Source: Saccharicrinis sp050589685
Lineage (GTDB): Bacteria; Bacteroidota; Bacteroidia; Bacteroidales; Marinilabiliaceae
Assembly: GCF_050589685.1 (NCBI RefSeq)
Contig: NZ_JBNGOS010000006.1
Coordinates: forward strand, 124,001 to 188,000
Length of the DNA: 64,000 nt
Direction: 5' to 3'
A program made the translations under genes and the position numbers. Shown here in pieces: positions 16,751-25,660 of this stretch (its first letter is position 1; each line of letters opens with the position of its first letter). The notes under the pieces were generated by a model, which was not told the origin of the DNA, made no database searches, and worked only from the letters and a program-made list of their open reading frames with translations.

Positions 16751-18217
16751 TTATTCCACACCTGTTCTTTTGTCCCACCACACCTGTGTTCCGTAAAAGA
16801 TATCTTCTTCCTCAACATCGTACGGGAAATTAATATTTAGTGATTTCTCTTCATCGGCATACGCTAACCTGAAAGGTGGCCTGTTGTGGGCGGATGCATA
16901 TTCTGCCGATACTCCTGTAAGAAGCGGAACATCGGTTCGCCTTACTTCTGACCAGGCTTCAACACTTTGCTTAAATAAAGCAACGTATTTTTGCAGGGCA
17001 ATCTTTTCAAGATTAGAAGTGGTTCCTCCGTCCCAGGTCACTTCAGGCTCAGCCAAAAATGTGGCTATTTGGGACGGTTCAATCTGCCCACTTTCCATAC
17101 ATGAATAGGTAATGCCCATTTCATAAGCCACTTTAGCATCACCGGTAGCAAGGTCGCGTTCATACGCTTCGGCCAGACCGAAATATACTTCGGCACAGTT
17201 CATGTAAGGCACAAAGCCTGCAGGATCGTTCATAAACCAATCTCCAATATGTGATCTGTTCGCATTGTTATTCATGGTGTCGGAAGCTTGAAAAGGTCCC
17301 ATGCGGTGACCACTATAAACGCCATAGTCATTTTTATCGGCATAAACAGGAAGGCGCGGATCGTTGTTGTCCTGCAAGGCGTCAATAATAGGTTGTTGCA
17401 GCCTCCAGCCGGTTTTTTCAGCGTCGCCGCTTGTACCCATTGATTCGTACCAAATTTCCTGGTCAGGGGCAATCCCGGGAAACCACCAATAAGCATTATC
17501 GCTATTCTCAGTCATAATAGGATATTTGGTTGAATTGTTTAAAATATCCTGGATAGTAGCTGAAGCTGTTGCTGCATCGGCTGACGACATACGAATCGCA
17601 ACTCTAAGGCGTAAAGAGTTACAAAACTTTTTCCAAAGCATAACATCTCCATTCAATATAAAATCACCTTCACCAATGTTCTCGCCATTTTCGTCAAACA
17701 TATCGGCGGCAGTTTTTAATTCCGACAAAATTGTGTTGTAAACCAGTTCCTGCGAATCGTATACTGGATAAGTTATTCCTTCTCCTAATTTAAAAGCCTG
17801 TGAGTATGGAATATCACCCCACATGTCAGTTGTCTTCTGTGCATTGTATGCTTTAAAAGTAAGTGCGGCTGCGTAGAGGTTATCGTTTCCTTCCTCTTTT
17901 GCTAGTCTCATGGCGTCAACAGCGCGAGTCATTATATTATACATGCTGGTCCACATGCTATTGTTAATACCAACTCTGTATTCGTAGTCATCGGAACCTA
18001 TGTATCCACAATACGTACCTGTGTAGTAGCAGCTCAGTCTGGTTCCGAACAATGTGCCTGCAGATAATGTCATTGAAGAACCAAGAACATTAGTTCCCGG
18101 TACAACAGTGGCCGCATTGGGGTTCGTATTCAACTCATCAAATTCGCTAGTGCATGATGCCATTGCAAGCAAAGCGCCAACCGAAAGAAATAATAATGCT
18201 TTAAATATCTTTTTCAT
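16751..18217 (-). CDS. SusD/RagB-like outer-membrane glycan-binding lipoprotein
   Basis: 488 residues. Signal peptide with lipobox MASC (C22), then CTSEFDELNTNPNAATVVPG, the typical start of the SusD-like_2 branch. An internal TPR-rich region includes LYAAALTFKAYNAQKTTDMWGDIPYSQAF, and the C-terminus has EIALQKYVALF-like and NPPF/W-type blocks (KIALQKYVAL, NRPPFRLAY). SusD proteins cap the SusC barrel on the cell surface and bind oligosaccharides. The SusC partner ends 29 bp upstream. Family is secure; the ligand is not predictable. Confidence 0.93.
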   Translation of the reverse strand: MKKIFKALLFLSVGALLAMASCTSEFDELNTNPNAATVVPGTNVLGSSMTLSAGTLFGTRLSCYYTGTYCGYIGSDDYEYRVGINNSMWTSMYNIMTRAVDAMRLAKEEGNDNLYAAALTFKAYNAQKTTDMWGDIPYSQAFKLGEGITYPVYDSQELVYNTILSELKTAADMFDENGENIGEGDFILNGDVMLWKKFCNSLRLRVAIRMSSADAATASATIQDILNNSTKYPIMTENSDNAYWWFPGIAPDQEIWYESMGTSGDAEKTGWRLQQPIIDALQDNNDPRLPVYADKNDYGVYSGHRMGPFQASDTMNNNANRSHIGDWFMNDPAGFVPYMNCAEVYFGLAEAYERDLATGDAKVAYEMGITYSCMESGQIEPSQIATFLAEPEVTWDGGTTSNLEKIALQKYVALFKQSVEAWSEVRRTDVPLLTGVSAEYASAHNRPPFRLAYADEEKSLNINFPYDVEEEDIFYGTQVWWDKRTGVE

Positions 18218-18246
18218 AATCGAAACTTTTTTTAATTACAAAATTC

Positions 18247-21200
18247 TTATAAACTGATTTTTAGCTTAAATCCAAGGTTGCGGGTAGTTGGAATATTAAA
18301 GTTCTCAAAACCAACACCGGCTTCTCCTCCGCCAAAACCAATTTCCGGATCAATACCCAAATCAGCTGTGCTTTTATCTCTGTATAGAATCGCTAGGTTT
18401 CTGCCAACAAATGAGATGTTAATTTTTTGAATCCAGCCTATGTTGTCGAAATGGAAATCATATCCTACCGCAAGCTCGCGAAATTTCACATAGGTTCCGT
18501 CAAGTATCGAATATTCATGGTTATTCCACATCCACGAGCCCAGGTAATAATCCTGTGCTGATACGCGAATGTCGTTTTTTGTACCATCTTCAAAAACACC
18601 ATCAACAATCAAACCGGTTTCCCTTACATTATTTTTAGTGGTTACTTCATATGCTCCGGTTGGATATGAGTGCCAGGCGGTGGTGCTAAACATATCGCCC
18701 CCAACTTTGGCATCAATTAAAAAGCTCAGGTTAACGTTCTTATATCTAAATGAGTTTTTTATACCTCCTGTCCAGTCCGGCGTTACCGTACCTAGTTTCT
18801 CACCAACATTGGTTGTTTTGGGAAGCCCTCTCGCATCTACAACGGTATTTCCCTCATTATCTTTAACAAATGGTAACCCCCATAAAACACCCCATTCTTC
18901 TCCGGGTATACCCAGCGATTTCACACCTCCAAACCCGGCAGAAATAACATACGATTCAAGGTCGCCATATAATGAATTAACCATGCTCTTATTTTTTGCC
19001 CAGTTAATTGTTGCATCCCAATTTAATCCAGACTTGCTGTCTAGGATTTTGCCAAACACCATTAATTCAACACCTTTATTTTCAATCTCGCCTGCATTTA
19101 ACAGCATGGAGCTGTAGCCTGTTGTACCGGATGTGGCGACAGACAATATTTGGTTTACTGTTGTTTGGTTATAATAAGTAAAATCTAAAGATATGCGATC
19201 TTTTATAAATCTTAAATCAGCACCAATTTCATAAGATTGCGTTTCCTCAGGTTTTAATCCAACAGGAGGCATAGTGCTGGAAGCCGTAAATGTTGAGATT
19301 GAATTGAAAGAATTAGCAGAATAAACCCTGTCCAATTTATAAGGATCGGTGTCACCACCAACTTTTGCCCAACTCCCCCTTAACTTGGCATACGATAAAA
19401 CATCAGATTCGATTTGAAATGCGTCGGTTACACTTAGGCCAAGGCTTACCGATGGATAAAAATAGGACCTGCTTTCAGAAGGCAATGTCGAACTCCAGTC
19501 GTTACGGCCGGTTATCCCTAGAAAAATAAAATCTTTATACGATGCATTGGCTGCAAAATATGCACTGTGTGTTTCATATTCGCGTGTGTACATACTTACT
19601 GTTGGATTACCATTCACGTTGGAGATGGTATACAGGTCGGGGACGGTAAGGTCAGCTGCACTCATATACGTGTTCTTGTAAAAGTCGTTCCTGTAATTTG
19701 CGCCTAATAGCCCATCGATACGGAAATCGCCAAAAGTCTTGTCGAAATTAAGGATGAAATCGGCGTTAATTTCTTTGTTAAAAATTTGGGTTTCGTTGAA
19801 TTGCCCGCCTCTTCCCAAACGTATATTCCGGAAAGTTCCCGATTGGGTAATGTTTTTACGGTATTCATTATAGAAATCAATTCCTGCCCGTCCTGTAGCG
19901 GATAACCATTCGCTAATATCATAGGAAGTACTTATGTTACCAAACATTCTATCCCTGGTGAAGCCATGGGTGTTTCTGAGCGAATAAAAAGGATTATCGC
20001 CATTAAACATGTAATCGTCATTCCCTTTTTCGTAAAATAAATCTTTCGCGTATTGTGTATCGTAATCTCTTTGCAACCACCCAAAAATGTCGGCGTACAT
20101 GTAACCATTATTTGGTACGTTATCACTTTCCTTTCTTAAATAGGTAACATTGGCAACTGCAGTTAACTTTTTAGTTGGAGTTAGGGTTACATTTGAGGAG
20201 ATAGTATTCTGCTTTTGATCCGTATAGTCAACAATACCTTTCGAGTCCAGATTCGTGATCGTAATTCTTCCCGATGCTTTTTCTCCGTTTGAAGTAACGG
20301 TAAGGCTGTTCTCGATATTATGACCGGTATTGAACCATTCCTTTACGTTATTCGGACGTGATACCCATGGGCTGTCCGCTCCTGTAGACCATTGGTCGAG
20401 ATTAAGTCCGGCATCTAATCTTGGCCCCCAGTTAATGGGGTGATTATCGTTCACTCCGCCACCGGCGCCATCAACATAATTATATCCAAACTGTTTTGCG
20501 TATTCATTATAAGTTAATGATGTACCGTTTTCTTCGTTATATTTATTGTAAAGATATTCGCTACCGTCTCTACCTCCTCCGTATTCGTTCTGAAGTTTTG
20601 GGAAATAGGCCGGTTGGTTGAAAATTACTGAAGAGTTAAATTCAACCCCAATATTTTTGCCTCCTTTACCTCCTTTTTTGGTGGTGATAATAATAACTCC
20701 GTTCGTGGCGCGACTGCCATAAAGGGCGGCTGCATTTGCACCCTTTAGCACTGTCATAGACTCAATGGTATTAGGATCGATATCAGAGGCTGTATTACCC
20801 CAGTCGGTACCACCATTTCCCCGAAGGTTGGGTGAAGAGTTATCTATTGGAGTGCCATCGACCACAAAAAGTGGTTGATTGCCAGAAAATGAAGCATTAC
20901 CTCTTATCACAATTCTTGAAGAGGAACCAATGGTGCTACCCCCACTTGTAACCTGAACACCTGCTACTTTACCCGAAAGGGAATTAACAATATTAGGATC
21001 GTTTGCCTGATTTAAATCGTCCGACGAAAGTTCCTGAACAGCATAACCAAGCGTTTTTTTCTCCCTGGTAACACCAAGAGCGGTCACAATTACTTCGTCA
21101 AGGCCGATATTTTCCGGCACCATCGAAAAATTGTAAACATCCGATGACGAAATGGGAACTTCAATAGTTGTCATGCCTAAAAATGAAGCAACCAGTGTCT

Positions 21201-21411
21201 TAGCATTTTCAGGCACTTCCAGGCTAAAATTCCCATGAGTATCGGTGATGACACCAATACTGGTTCCTTTTACCGAAATGGTTACGGCAACAAGCTTTTC
21301 TCCGGTCTTCCCCGAAGTCACTGTCCCGCTTATGCTTCGGGTTTGCGCGTATGCACTTAGCATTACGATGGAGAGCAAGCAAATTAGAAATAATTGTTTT
21401 TTCATCTTCAA
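18247..21411 (-). CDS. SusC/RagA-family TonB-dependent transporter
   Basis: 1054 residues: signal peptide (ends near AYAQ), carboxypeptidase-regulatory-like domain (about 24-105, SISGTVTSGKTGEKLVAVTI), TonB plug (about 110-240, with PLFVVDGTPID, ESMTVLKGANAAALYGSRATNG) and a 22-strand-type beta-barrel ending in an aromatic-terminated strand (GFKLKISL). It lacks the extra STN domain seen in the SusC at 41311, so it should transport without signalling through a FecR. It is 37 bp after the Fe-dehydrogenase gene and 29 bp before SusD, so import of the glycan is transcriptionally tied to two dehydrogenases and a symporter. Confidence 0.95.
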   Translation of the reverse strand: MKMKKQLFLICLLSIVMLSAYAQTRSISGTVTSGKTGEKLVAVTISVKGTSIGVITDTHGNFSLEVPENAKTLVASFLGMTTIEVPISSSDVYNFSMVPENIGLDEVIVTALGVTREKKTLGYAVQELSSDDLNQANDPNIVNSLSGKVAGVQVTSGGSTIGSSSRIVIRGNASFSGNQPLFVVDGTPIDNSSPNLRGNGGTDWGNTASDIDPNTIESMTVLKGANAAALYGSRATNGVIIITTKKGGKGGKNIGVEFNSSVIFNQPAYFPKLQNEYGGGRDGSEYLYNKYNEENGTSLTYNEYAKQFGYNYVDGAGGGVNDNHPINWGPRLDAGLNLDQWSTGADSPWVSRPNNVKEWFNTGHNIENSLTVTSNGEKASGRITITNLDSKGIVDYTDQKQNTISSNVTLTPTKKLTAVANVTYLRKESDNVPNNGYMYADIFGWLQRDYDTQYAKDLFYEKGNDDYMFNGDNPFYSLRNTHGFTRDRMFGNISTSYDISEWLSATGRAGIDFYNEYRKNITQSGTFRNIRLGRGGQFNETQIFNKEINADFILNFDKTFGDFRIDGLLGANYRNDFYKNTYMSAADLTVPDLYTISNVNGNPTVSMYTREYETHSAYFAANASYKDFIFLGITGRNDWSSTLPSESRSYFYPSVSLGLSVTDAFQIESDVLSYAKLRGSWAKVGGDTDPYKLDRVYSANSFNSISTFTASSTMPPVGLKPEETQSYEIGADLRFIKDRISLDFTYYNQTTVNQILSVATSGTTGYSSMLLNAGEIENKGVELMVFGKILDSKSGLNWDATINWAKNKSMVNSLYGDLESYVISAGFGGVKSLGIPGEEWGVLWGLPFVKDNEGNTVVDARGLPKTTNVGEKLGTVTPDWTGGIKNSFRYKNVNLSFLIDAKVGGDMFSTTAWHSYPTGAYEVTTKNNVRETGLIVDGVFEDGTKNDIRVSAQDYYLGSWMWNNHEYSILDGTYVKFRELAVGYDFHFDNIGWIQKINISFVGRNLAILYRDKSTADLGIDPEIGFGGGEAGVGFENFNIPTTRNLGFKLKISL

Positions 21412-21448
21412 AGAATTTAAGTTTAAAAATATGATAGCTAAATATTTG

Positions 21449-22615
21449 TTAAAATGAGGATTTTATAAGTTCAATCATATCTTCTTTTGTTGCAACGCGC
21501 GGATTGCCTTCGTAATCGGGCAATACCATACATTGATCCGCCAGTTTTTCAATTTCATTTTCAGGCATATTAACATCACGCAGTTTTTTGTTCAATTGAA
21601 TTTGTTTCAGAAACCTACAAATTTCGTTTTGAGATTGAGCAGCCGCTTCTTTATCGGTTACAGCATTTAATTCAGGATTTAATATCCGGGCTAATTTTGA
21701 AAATTGAGGTATTGCTGCTTCCCAGGTAAACTCAACGAAGGCCGGATAAACAATGGCCAGGGCTTCGCCATGTGCAACTTGTGGATACATGCCTCCAATG
21801 GCCATTCCCATTCCATGGGGTAGGGTAACTCCGGCATTGGCAATACAAAGCCCGGCAAGGGTATCGGCCCAGGCCATTTTTTCACGCGCTTTAATATCTT
21901 TTAAATCGGCTAGTAATTTGGGTAAGTTTTTTACCACAATTGCAATGGCTTCCCATGCCAGCAAATCGACATATGCTCCCGTACCCGGATTGATTGTGCT
22001 TTCGAATGCATGGCACAATACATCGAAACCGGTTGTGGCGGTTACAAAAGCGGGAACGGTTAACATCAGTTCTGGATCGATAATACACACCTCCGGGTAT
22101 AAAATATTATTGTACAGGGCCGATTTGTCGCGTTCCTGTGTATTTGTAACCACTGCCACCTGGGTAACTTGAGAACCGGTACCCGAAGTGGTTGAAACGG
22201 CAATAACCGGCAATAATTTTTCGGGATCGGGTTGTGGCGATTTATAAAAGAGGTAATCCCAACAAGAACCTTCATGTGTTGCGGCTACCGATATGGCTTT
22301 AGCTGAATCCATGCTGGAGCCGCCCCCCAACCCAACAACTACCTCGGCGCCAAAATTGCGGGCTATCTCGGCACCTGCAGTTATCGATTCGATAGTTGGA
22401 TTTGGAATAACCCCGTCGTAGTGGGCCACTTCAACACCGCCATCCCTCAATATCTTTTTTACCCTGGTGTATTGTTCCTCGAAAGCGGGATTAGTTGTAG
22501 CTGTGGTGACCAATAAAACTTTGTTTCCGTATTTTTTTACCGTTTCGGCAAGTTCGTTAATTCGTCCTATCCCGAAGCGTATTTCCGTAGACTGATGGTA
22601 ATTAAAGTTTTTCAT
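21449..22615 (-). CDS. Iron-containing (group III) alcohol dehydrogenase
   Basis: 388 residues, close to family length, cytosolic (no signal peptide). NAD(P) binding is shown by VVGLGGGSSMDSAKA (GGGS 97-100) and STTSGTGSQVT. Iron ligands fit D198 and H202 (TTGFDVLCHAFES), H267 (LPHGMGMAIG) and H282 (QVAHGEALA). Family members interconvert aldehydes and alcohols; FucO-type enzymes reduce L-lactaldehyde formed during fucose or rhamnose breakdown. A lactaldehyde-reductase role would suit a fucose-containing substrate but is inference, as butanol and other short-chain alcohol dehydrogenases look similar. It lies 94 bp downstream of the Zn-dehydrogenase, with a hairpin between. Confidence 0.92.
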   Translation of the reverse strand: MKNFNYHQSTEIRFGIGRINELAETVKKYGNKVLLVTTATTNPAFEEQYTRVKKILRDGGVEVAHYDGVIPNPTIESITAGAEIARNFGAEVVVGLGGGSSMDSAKAISVAATHEGSCWDYLFYKSPQPDPEKLLPVIAVSTTSGTGSQVTQVAVVTNTQERDKSALYNNILYPEVCIIDPELMLTVPAFVTATTGFDVLCHAFESTINPGTGAYVDLLAWEAIAIVVKNLPKLLADLKDIKAREKMAWADTLAGLCIANAGVTLPHGMGMAIGGMYPQVAHGEALAIVYPAFVEFTWEAAIPQFSKLARILNPELNAVTDKEAAAQSQNEICRFLKQIQLNKKLRDVNMPENEIEKLADQCMVLPDYEGNPRVATKEDMIELIKSSF

Positions 22616-22671
22616 TATAATAATATTTCATATACAATTAAAATTGATTGTTTTTAACAGCACCGTGTAGG

Positions 22672-22695
22672 ATGCGTCCAATATTCCGGACGCAT
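22672..22695. other. Intercistronic hairpin between the two dehydrogenases
   Basis: Perfect 8-bp arms ATGCGTCC (22672-22679) and GGACGCAT (22688-22695), 8-nt loop, 14 bp after the Zn-dehydrogenase stop on the minus strand. No T-tract follows on that strand, so mRNA stabilisation or partial attenuation is more likely than full termination. Confidence 0.5.
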
Positions 22696-22709
22696 TTCAT
22701 GCGTAAATA

Positions 22710-23732
22710 TTAAAGGTCAATGATCACCTTCATCGTTTCTCCTTCTTTTTGTTCAATGTATTTGTATGCATTCGCATATTCTTCAAAAGGAAAGTGTTTA
22801 GAAATCAGAGGTTCTGTTATGATTTTTCCTTCCGCAATCATTTGTACTGCCACTTCATAATCTTCGTGGCGATACATCATAGAACCGGAAAGATTCAACT
22901 CGTGTTCGCCAACATAATACATGTTTACGGTTGGATTTTTGGCGTATACACCCAGAATTACCACATCTCCGCCCTTTTCTACGTTGGCAATTAGGACATC
23001 CAATGAAGATTGCACGCCGGCAGCTTCAAGGCCAACCTGAAAACCTTCATTGCCAAAGATTGATTTAATCCCTTCTTCAAAAGGTGTTTCCGATACGTTC
23101 AGTGTTGCTTCAATACCACATTCCTTTGCTTTTTGCAACTTATAATTGTTGATGTCGGTGATAAGGACCTTTTTTGCACCGCGTGCCATCGCAAACTGTG
23201 CTACCAGGTTACCGATTGTGCCGGCACCGGAAACAACCACATTCTTTCCTTTGATTTCTGCAACACGGCTGGTGGAGTGAGCACCAACGGCAGCGGGTTC
23301 AACCATGGCTCCCTGCTCAAAAGTTAACGAATCGGGAAGGACAACCACCCGATCTTCGGGAACAATAAAATAGTCCTGGGCAACTCCCGGAGCTTGGAAC
23401 CCCTGAACCTTCAGGTTCTGGCAGGCATTGTATTGCCCCCTTTTGCAAGGGCCACATACTCCGCACACCAGCTGGGGGCGTGCCGTAACTTTCATCCCGG
23501 GTTTTACCTTAGATACTTGCTTGCCAACGACCTCCACGGTGGCCGAATATTCGTGCCCTTGAATAACAGGGTAGGGCGTTGCGGGGTGTTCGCCATGATA
23601 GACATGTATGTCGCTTCCGCAAACTCCGATTTTTTCTATTTTCAAAAGCACTTCATTCGGTTTAATCTCCTTTGGAGCAGAAGTGTTTTTGAATTCGATC
23701 ACTCCCGGCGATGTCATTATAGCTTGTCTCAT
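22710..23732 (-). CDS. Zinc-dependent medium-chain dehydrogenase (sorbitol/threonine dehydrogenase-like)
   Basis: 340 residues, cytosolic. Catalytic zinc ligands are C38 (GVCGSDIHVYHG) and H60-E61 (VIQGHEY). The structural zinc site is C90, C93, C96 and C104 (CGVCGPCKRGQYNAC). The Rossmann motif is VVVSGAGTIGNLVAQFA. Closest by pattern are polyol and L-threonine 3-dehydrogenase-type enzymes, but sugar dehydrogenases acting on L-fucose, L-galactose or galactose are also found in this fold. It lies between the SSS symporter and the Fe-dehydrogenase, so it most likely oxidises the imported sugar or polyol. The precise substrate is unknown. Confidence 0.9.
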   Translation of the reverse strand: MRQAIMTSPGVIEFKNTSAPKEIKPNEVLLKIEKIGVCGSDIHVYHGEHPATPYPVIQGHEYSATVEVVGKQVSKVKPGMKVTARPQLVCGVCGPCKRGQYNACQNLKVQGFQAPGVAQDYFIVPEDRVVVLPDSLTFEQGAMVEPAAVGAHSTSRVAEIKGKNVVVSGAGTIGNLVAQFAMARGAKKVLITDINNYKLQKAKECGIEATLNVSETPFEEGIKSIFGNEGFQVGLEAAGVQSSLDVLIANVEKGGDVVILGVYAKNPTVNMYYVGEHELNLSGSMMYRHEDYEVAVQMIAEGKIITEPLISKHFPFEEYANAYKYIEQKEGETMKVIIDL

Positions 23733-23806
23733 TACTGTTTTTTTTAGAAAAATTCCGAGGGGAATGATACCCGTCCAAAAATTAACATTCTACTAATTGA
23801 ACTAAT

Positions 23807-25441
23807 CTATGAAAATGCGAAATACAATATTATTAAAGTCGCTGTAAGGATAAGAGCTAGCGCCCTAGGATCTTTTACTGAGGTAAGTTTTCCTCTTACT
23901 ACAGCCAAAGGGTGTTCCCAGGTGTAGTTGTCAATAACTTCTTGTTTGGGCTTTTCTGTTGCAAAACTTACGGTAAAATATATGATTGAGCATAACACAA
24001 ATAACCACCATGCCTGCATCATAAAAGGAATTTGTAAACCTTTTGTAATGTACATGTACCCGCTAATGGGTTCAAAATCGAAACAAAATGCAGTGATGCC
24101 TAGGATTAATCCCAAGGTTAAGGTGATGAAAGCAGCTTGCCGCGTTCCTCTTTTCGAAAATACCCCAAACAAGAATACTACGGCTACCGGAGGTGCAATG
24201 GCCGAAGCAATTTTGTTGATTGCCTCAAAAATACTAGAAAATTTATCGCCCTGAGTGGACCAGGCCATGGCCAGCACCATAACCAAAATTGCAGCATAAC
24301 GACCAATTTTAATTTGTTGTTTGTCGGTGACAGTGGGTCTTACCCGCTTTACAATATCCACGGCAATAAGTGTTGCTGAACTGTTTAATGCAGCCGCAAT
24401 TGTACTCATTAAGGCTGCCAGAAGTGTAGCAGCCATTAGGCCTTTTAATCCGACAGGTAGAAGCTGGTTAATTAAAACCGGTAAGGCCATGTTGGCATTG
24501 GTTCCAATAATGTCTTTAAATAGCACGTAGGCAATAACGCCAGGAAACACTAAAATGAAAACCGGTAATATTTTTAGGAAACCGGCAAAAATGGGCCCTA
24601 CTTGTGCATCTGTTTGGGTTTTGGCACCTAAAACCCGCTGAACAATGGTTTGGTCGGAGCACCAATACCATAAACCCAAAATGGGGTAACCCAGCAGGCA
24701 AGCGTACCAGGTAAGTCCGGTGTCTCCTCCCAATGTGGCCAAGCTATCTTTGGAATGTAAAATTTTTAGTTGCCCGGGTTTTAAACTTGCTTTTAGTTCG
24801 GCAATCGTATTTATACCACTTTCTGATAAAGCAAATACGGCAAAGCCCGTTAGCATAATTGCACCAATTATTAAAATTACAGATTGTATAGTTTCGGTTA
24901 CAACCACCGCTTTTAGGCCACCAAGTACGGTGTAAATTGTTGTTACTATTGAAATGACAAGAATTGAGGTAATGATATTTATTCCAAAGAAAGTCTCGAA
25001 CACAACAGCACCGGCATACAAACTCATGCCAATGTGAACAAACAAGGCCCCAATAATGGCAATGAAGGCAAGAACCGTGCGCGACCTGGAGTCATAACGT
25101 TTTTCCAGGAACTCGGGCAAGGTTGATATTTTGCTTTTAAAATAAAATGGGGCGAAAATCAACCCTAGTAAAATTAAAGTTATTGATGCAAGCCATTCGA
25201 AATTACCCCACACCAAACCTTCGTTATAACCCGATGCCGCGAGCCCAACCAAGTGAATGGTTGAAATGTTTGATGCAAACAAAGCGGCACCCACCAAAAC
25301 CCAGTTTAATCCCCTTCCGGCAAGAAAGTAGCTTTCGCTAGTCATTTTTTTTAATCTAACGGATAGAATACCAACGACTAATATTCCAACCAGGTAGATA
25401 ATAATTATTGAAGAATCGATTAAACCTATTTTTTCACTCAT
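23807..25441 (-). CDS. Sodium/solute symporter (SSS family) for sugar uptake
   Basis: 544 residues with about 14 hydrophobic segments. ESYFLAGRGLNWVLVGAALFASNISTIHLVGLAASGY is the SGLT-type TM1-TM2 region, and AALMSTIAAALNSSATLI matches the conserved sodium-site helix. SSS proteins drive Na+-coupled uptake of sugars or other solutes across the inner membrane. As the first gene of the unit ahead of two dehydrogenases and a SusC/D pair, it probably imports the monosaccharide released in the periplasm; vSGLT-like galactose or fucose uptake would fit but is inference. A hairpin at 25511-25537 isolates it from the upstream SusC/D genes, so its promoter should lie in 25442-25510. Confidence 0.93.
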   Translation of the reverse strand: MSEKIGLIDSSIIIIYLVGILVVGILSVRLKKMTSESYFLAGRGLNWVLVGAALFASNISTIHLVGLAASGYNEGLVWGNFEWLASITLILLGLIFAPFYFKSKISTLPEFLEKRYDSRSRTVLAFIAIIGALFVHIGMSLYAGAVVFETFFGINIITSILVISIVTTIYTVLGGLKAVVVTETIQSVILIIGAIMLTGFAVFALSESGINTIAELKASLKPGQLKILHSKDSLATLGGDTGLTWYACLLGYPILGLWYWCSDQTIVQRVLGAKTQTDAQVGPIFAGFLKILPVFILVFPGVIAYVLFKDIIGTNANMALPVLINQLLPVGLKGLMAATLLAALMSTIAAALNSSATLIAVDIVKRVRPTVTDKQQIKIGRYAAILVMVLAMAWSTQGDKFSSIFEAINKIASAIAPPVAVVFLFGVFSKRGTRQAAFITLTLGLILGITAFCFDFEPISGYMYITKGLQIPFMMQAWWLFVLCSIIYFTVSFATEKPKQEVIDNYTWEHPLAVVRGKLTSVKDPRALALILTATLIILYFAFS

Positions 25442-25510
25442 TATACATGGGAATTAATTTTTTTATAGAATCCAATGCGCTAAATAAAGATACTGGAGTC
25501 TAATTTGTAA

Positions 25511-25537
25511 GAGGTTGTGGTATCGCTCCACAACCTC
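25511..25537 (-). terminator. Strong hairpin closing the double SusC/SusD operon
   Basis: Perfect 10-bp arms GAGGTTGTGG (25511-25520) and CCACAACCTC (25528-25537), loop of 7 nt. It lies about 124 bp past the SusD stop on the minus strand and 70 bp before the symporter start. The minus-strand tail is TTACAAATTAG, so the T-tract is weak, but the stem is stable. Confidence 0.7.
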
Positions 25538-25556
25538 GTTTAATTCTAAGTTGACT

Positions 25557-25660
25557 TTATTCCAAAATCGATTTCACCACTGAGTGTAACGTTTTGGTCT
25601 GTGTAGCATCAGTAAATGTTCCGCCAAATCCGTTCGTCAAGATCTGGTCAGAAGCATCAA
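25557..25660 (-). pseudogene. Coding-like tail of an unidentified gene (possible relict)
   Basis: Directly after the SusD stop, a minus-strand frame with protein-like composition reads IDASDQILTNGFGGTFTDAT and on to HSVVKSILE before TAA at 25557-25559. It has no start codon of its own and overlaps the SusD end in another frame. SusD itself ends normally (NPGW), so this is not a simple SusD frameshift. It could be the last 35 codons of a deleted gene, or chance. I do not recognise the family. Confidence 0.25.

Noticed and set aside
18569..19117. 182-codon plus-strand frame over a SusC gene
   Set aside because: Antisense to a conserved barrel; Pro/Ser-rich text typical of shadow frames.
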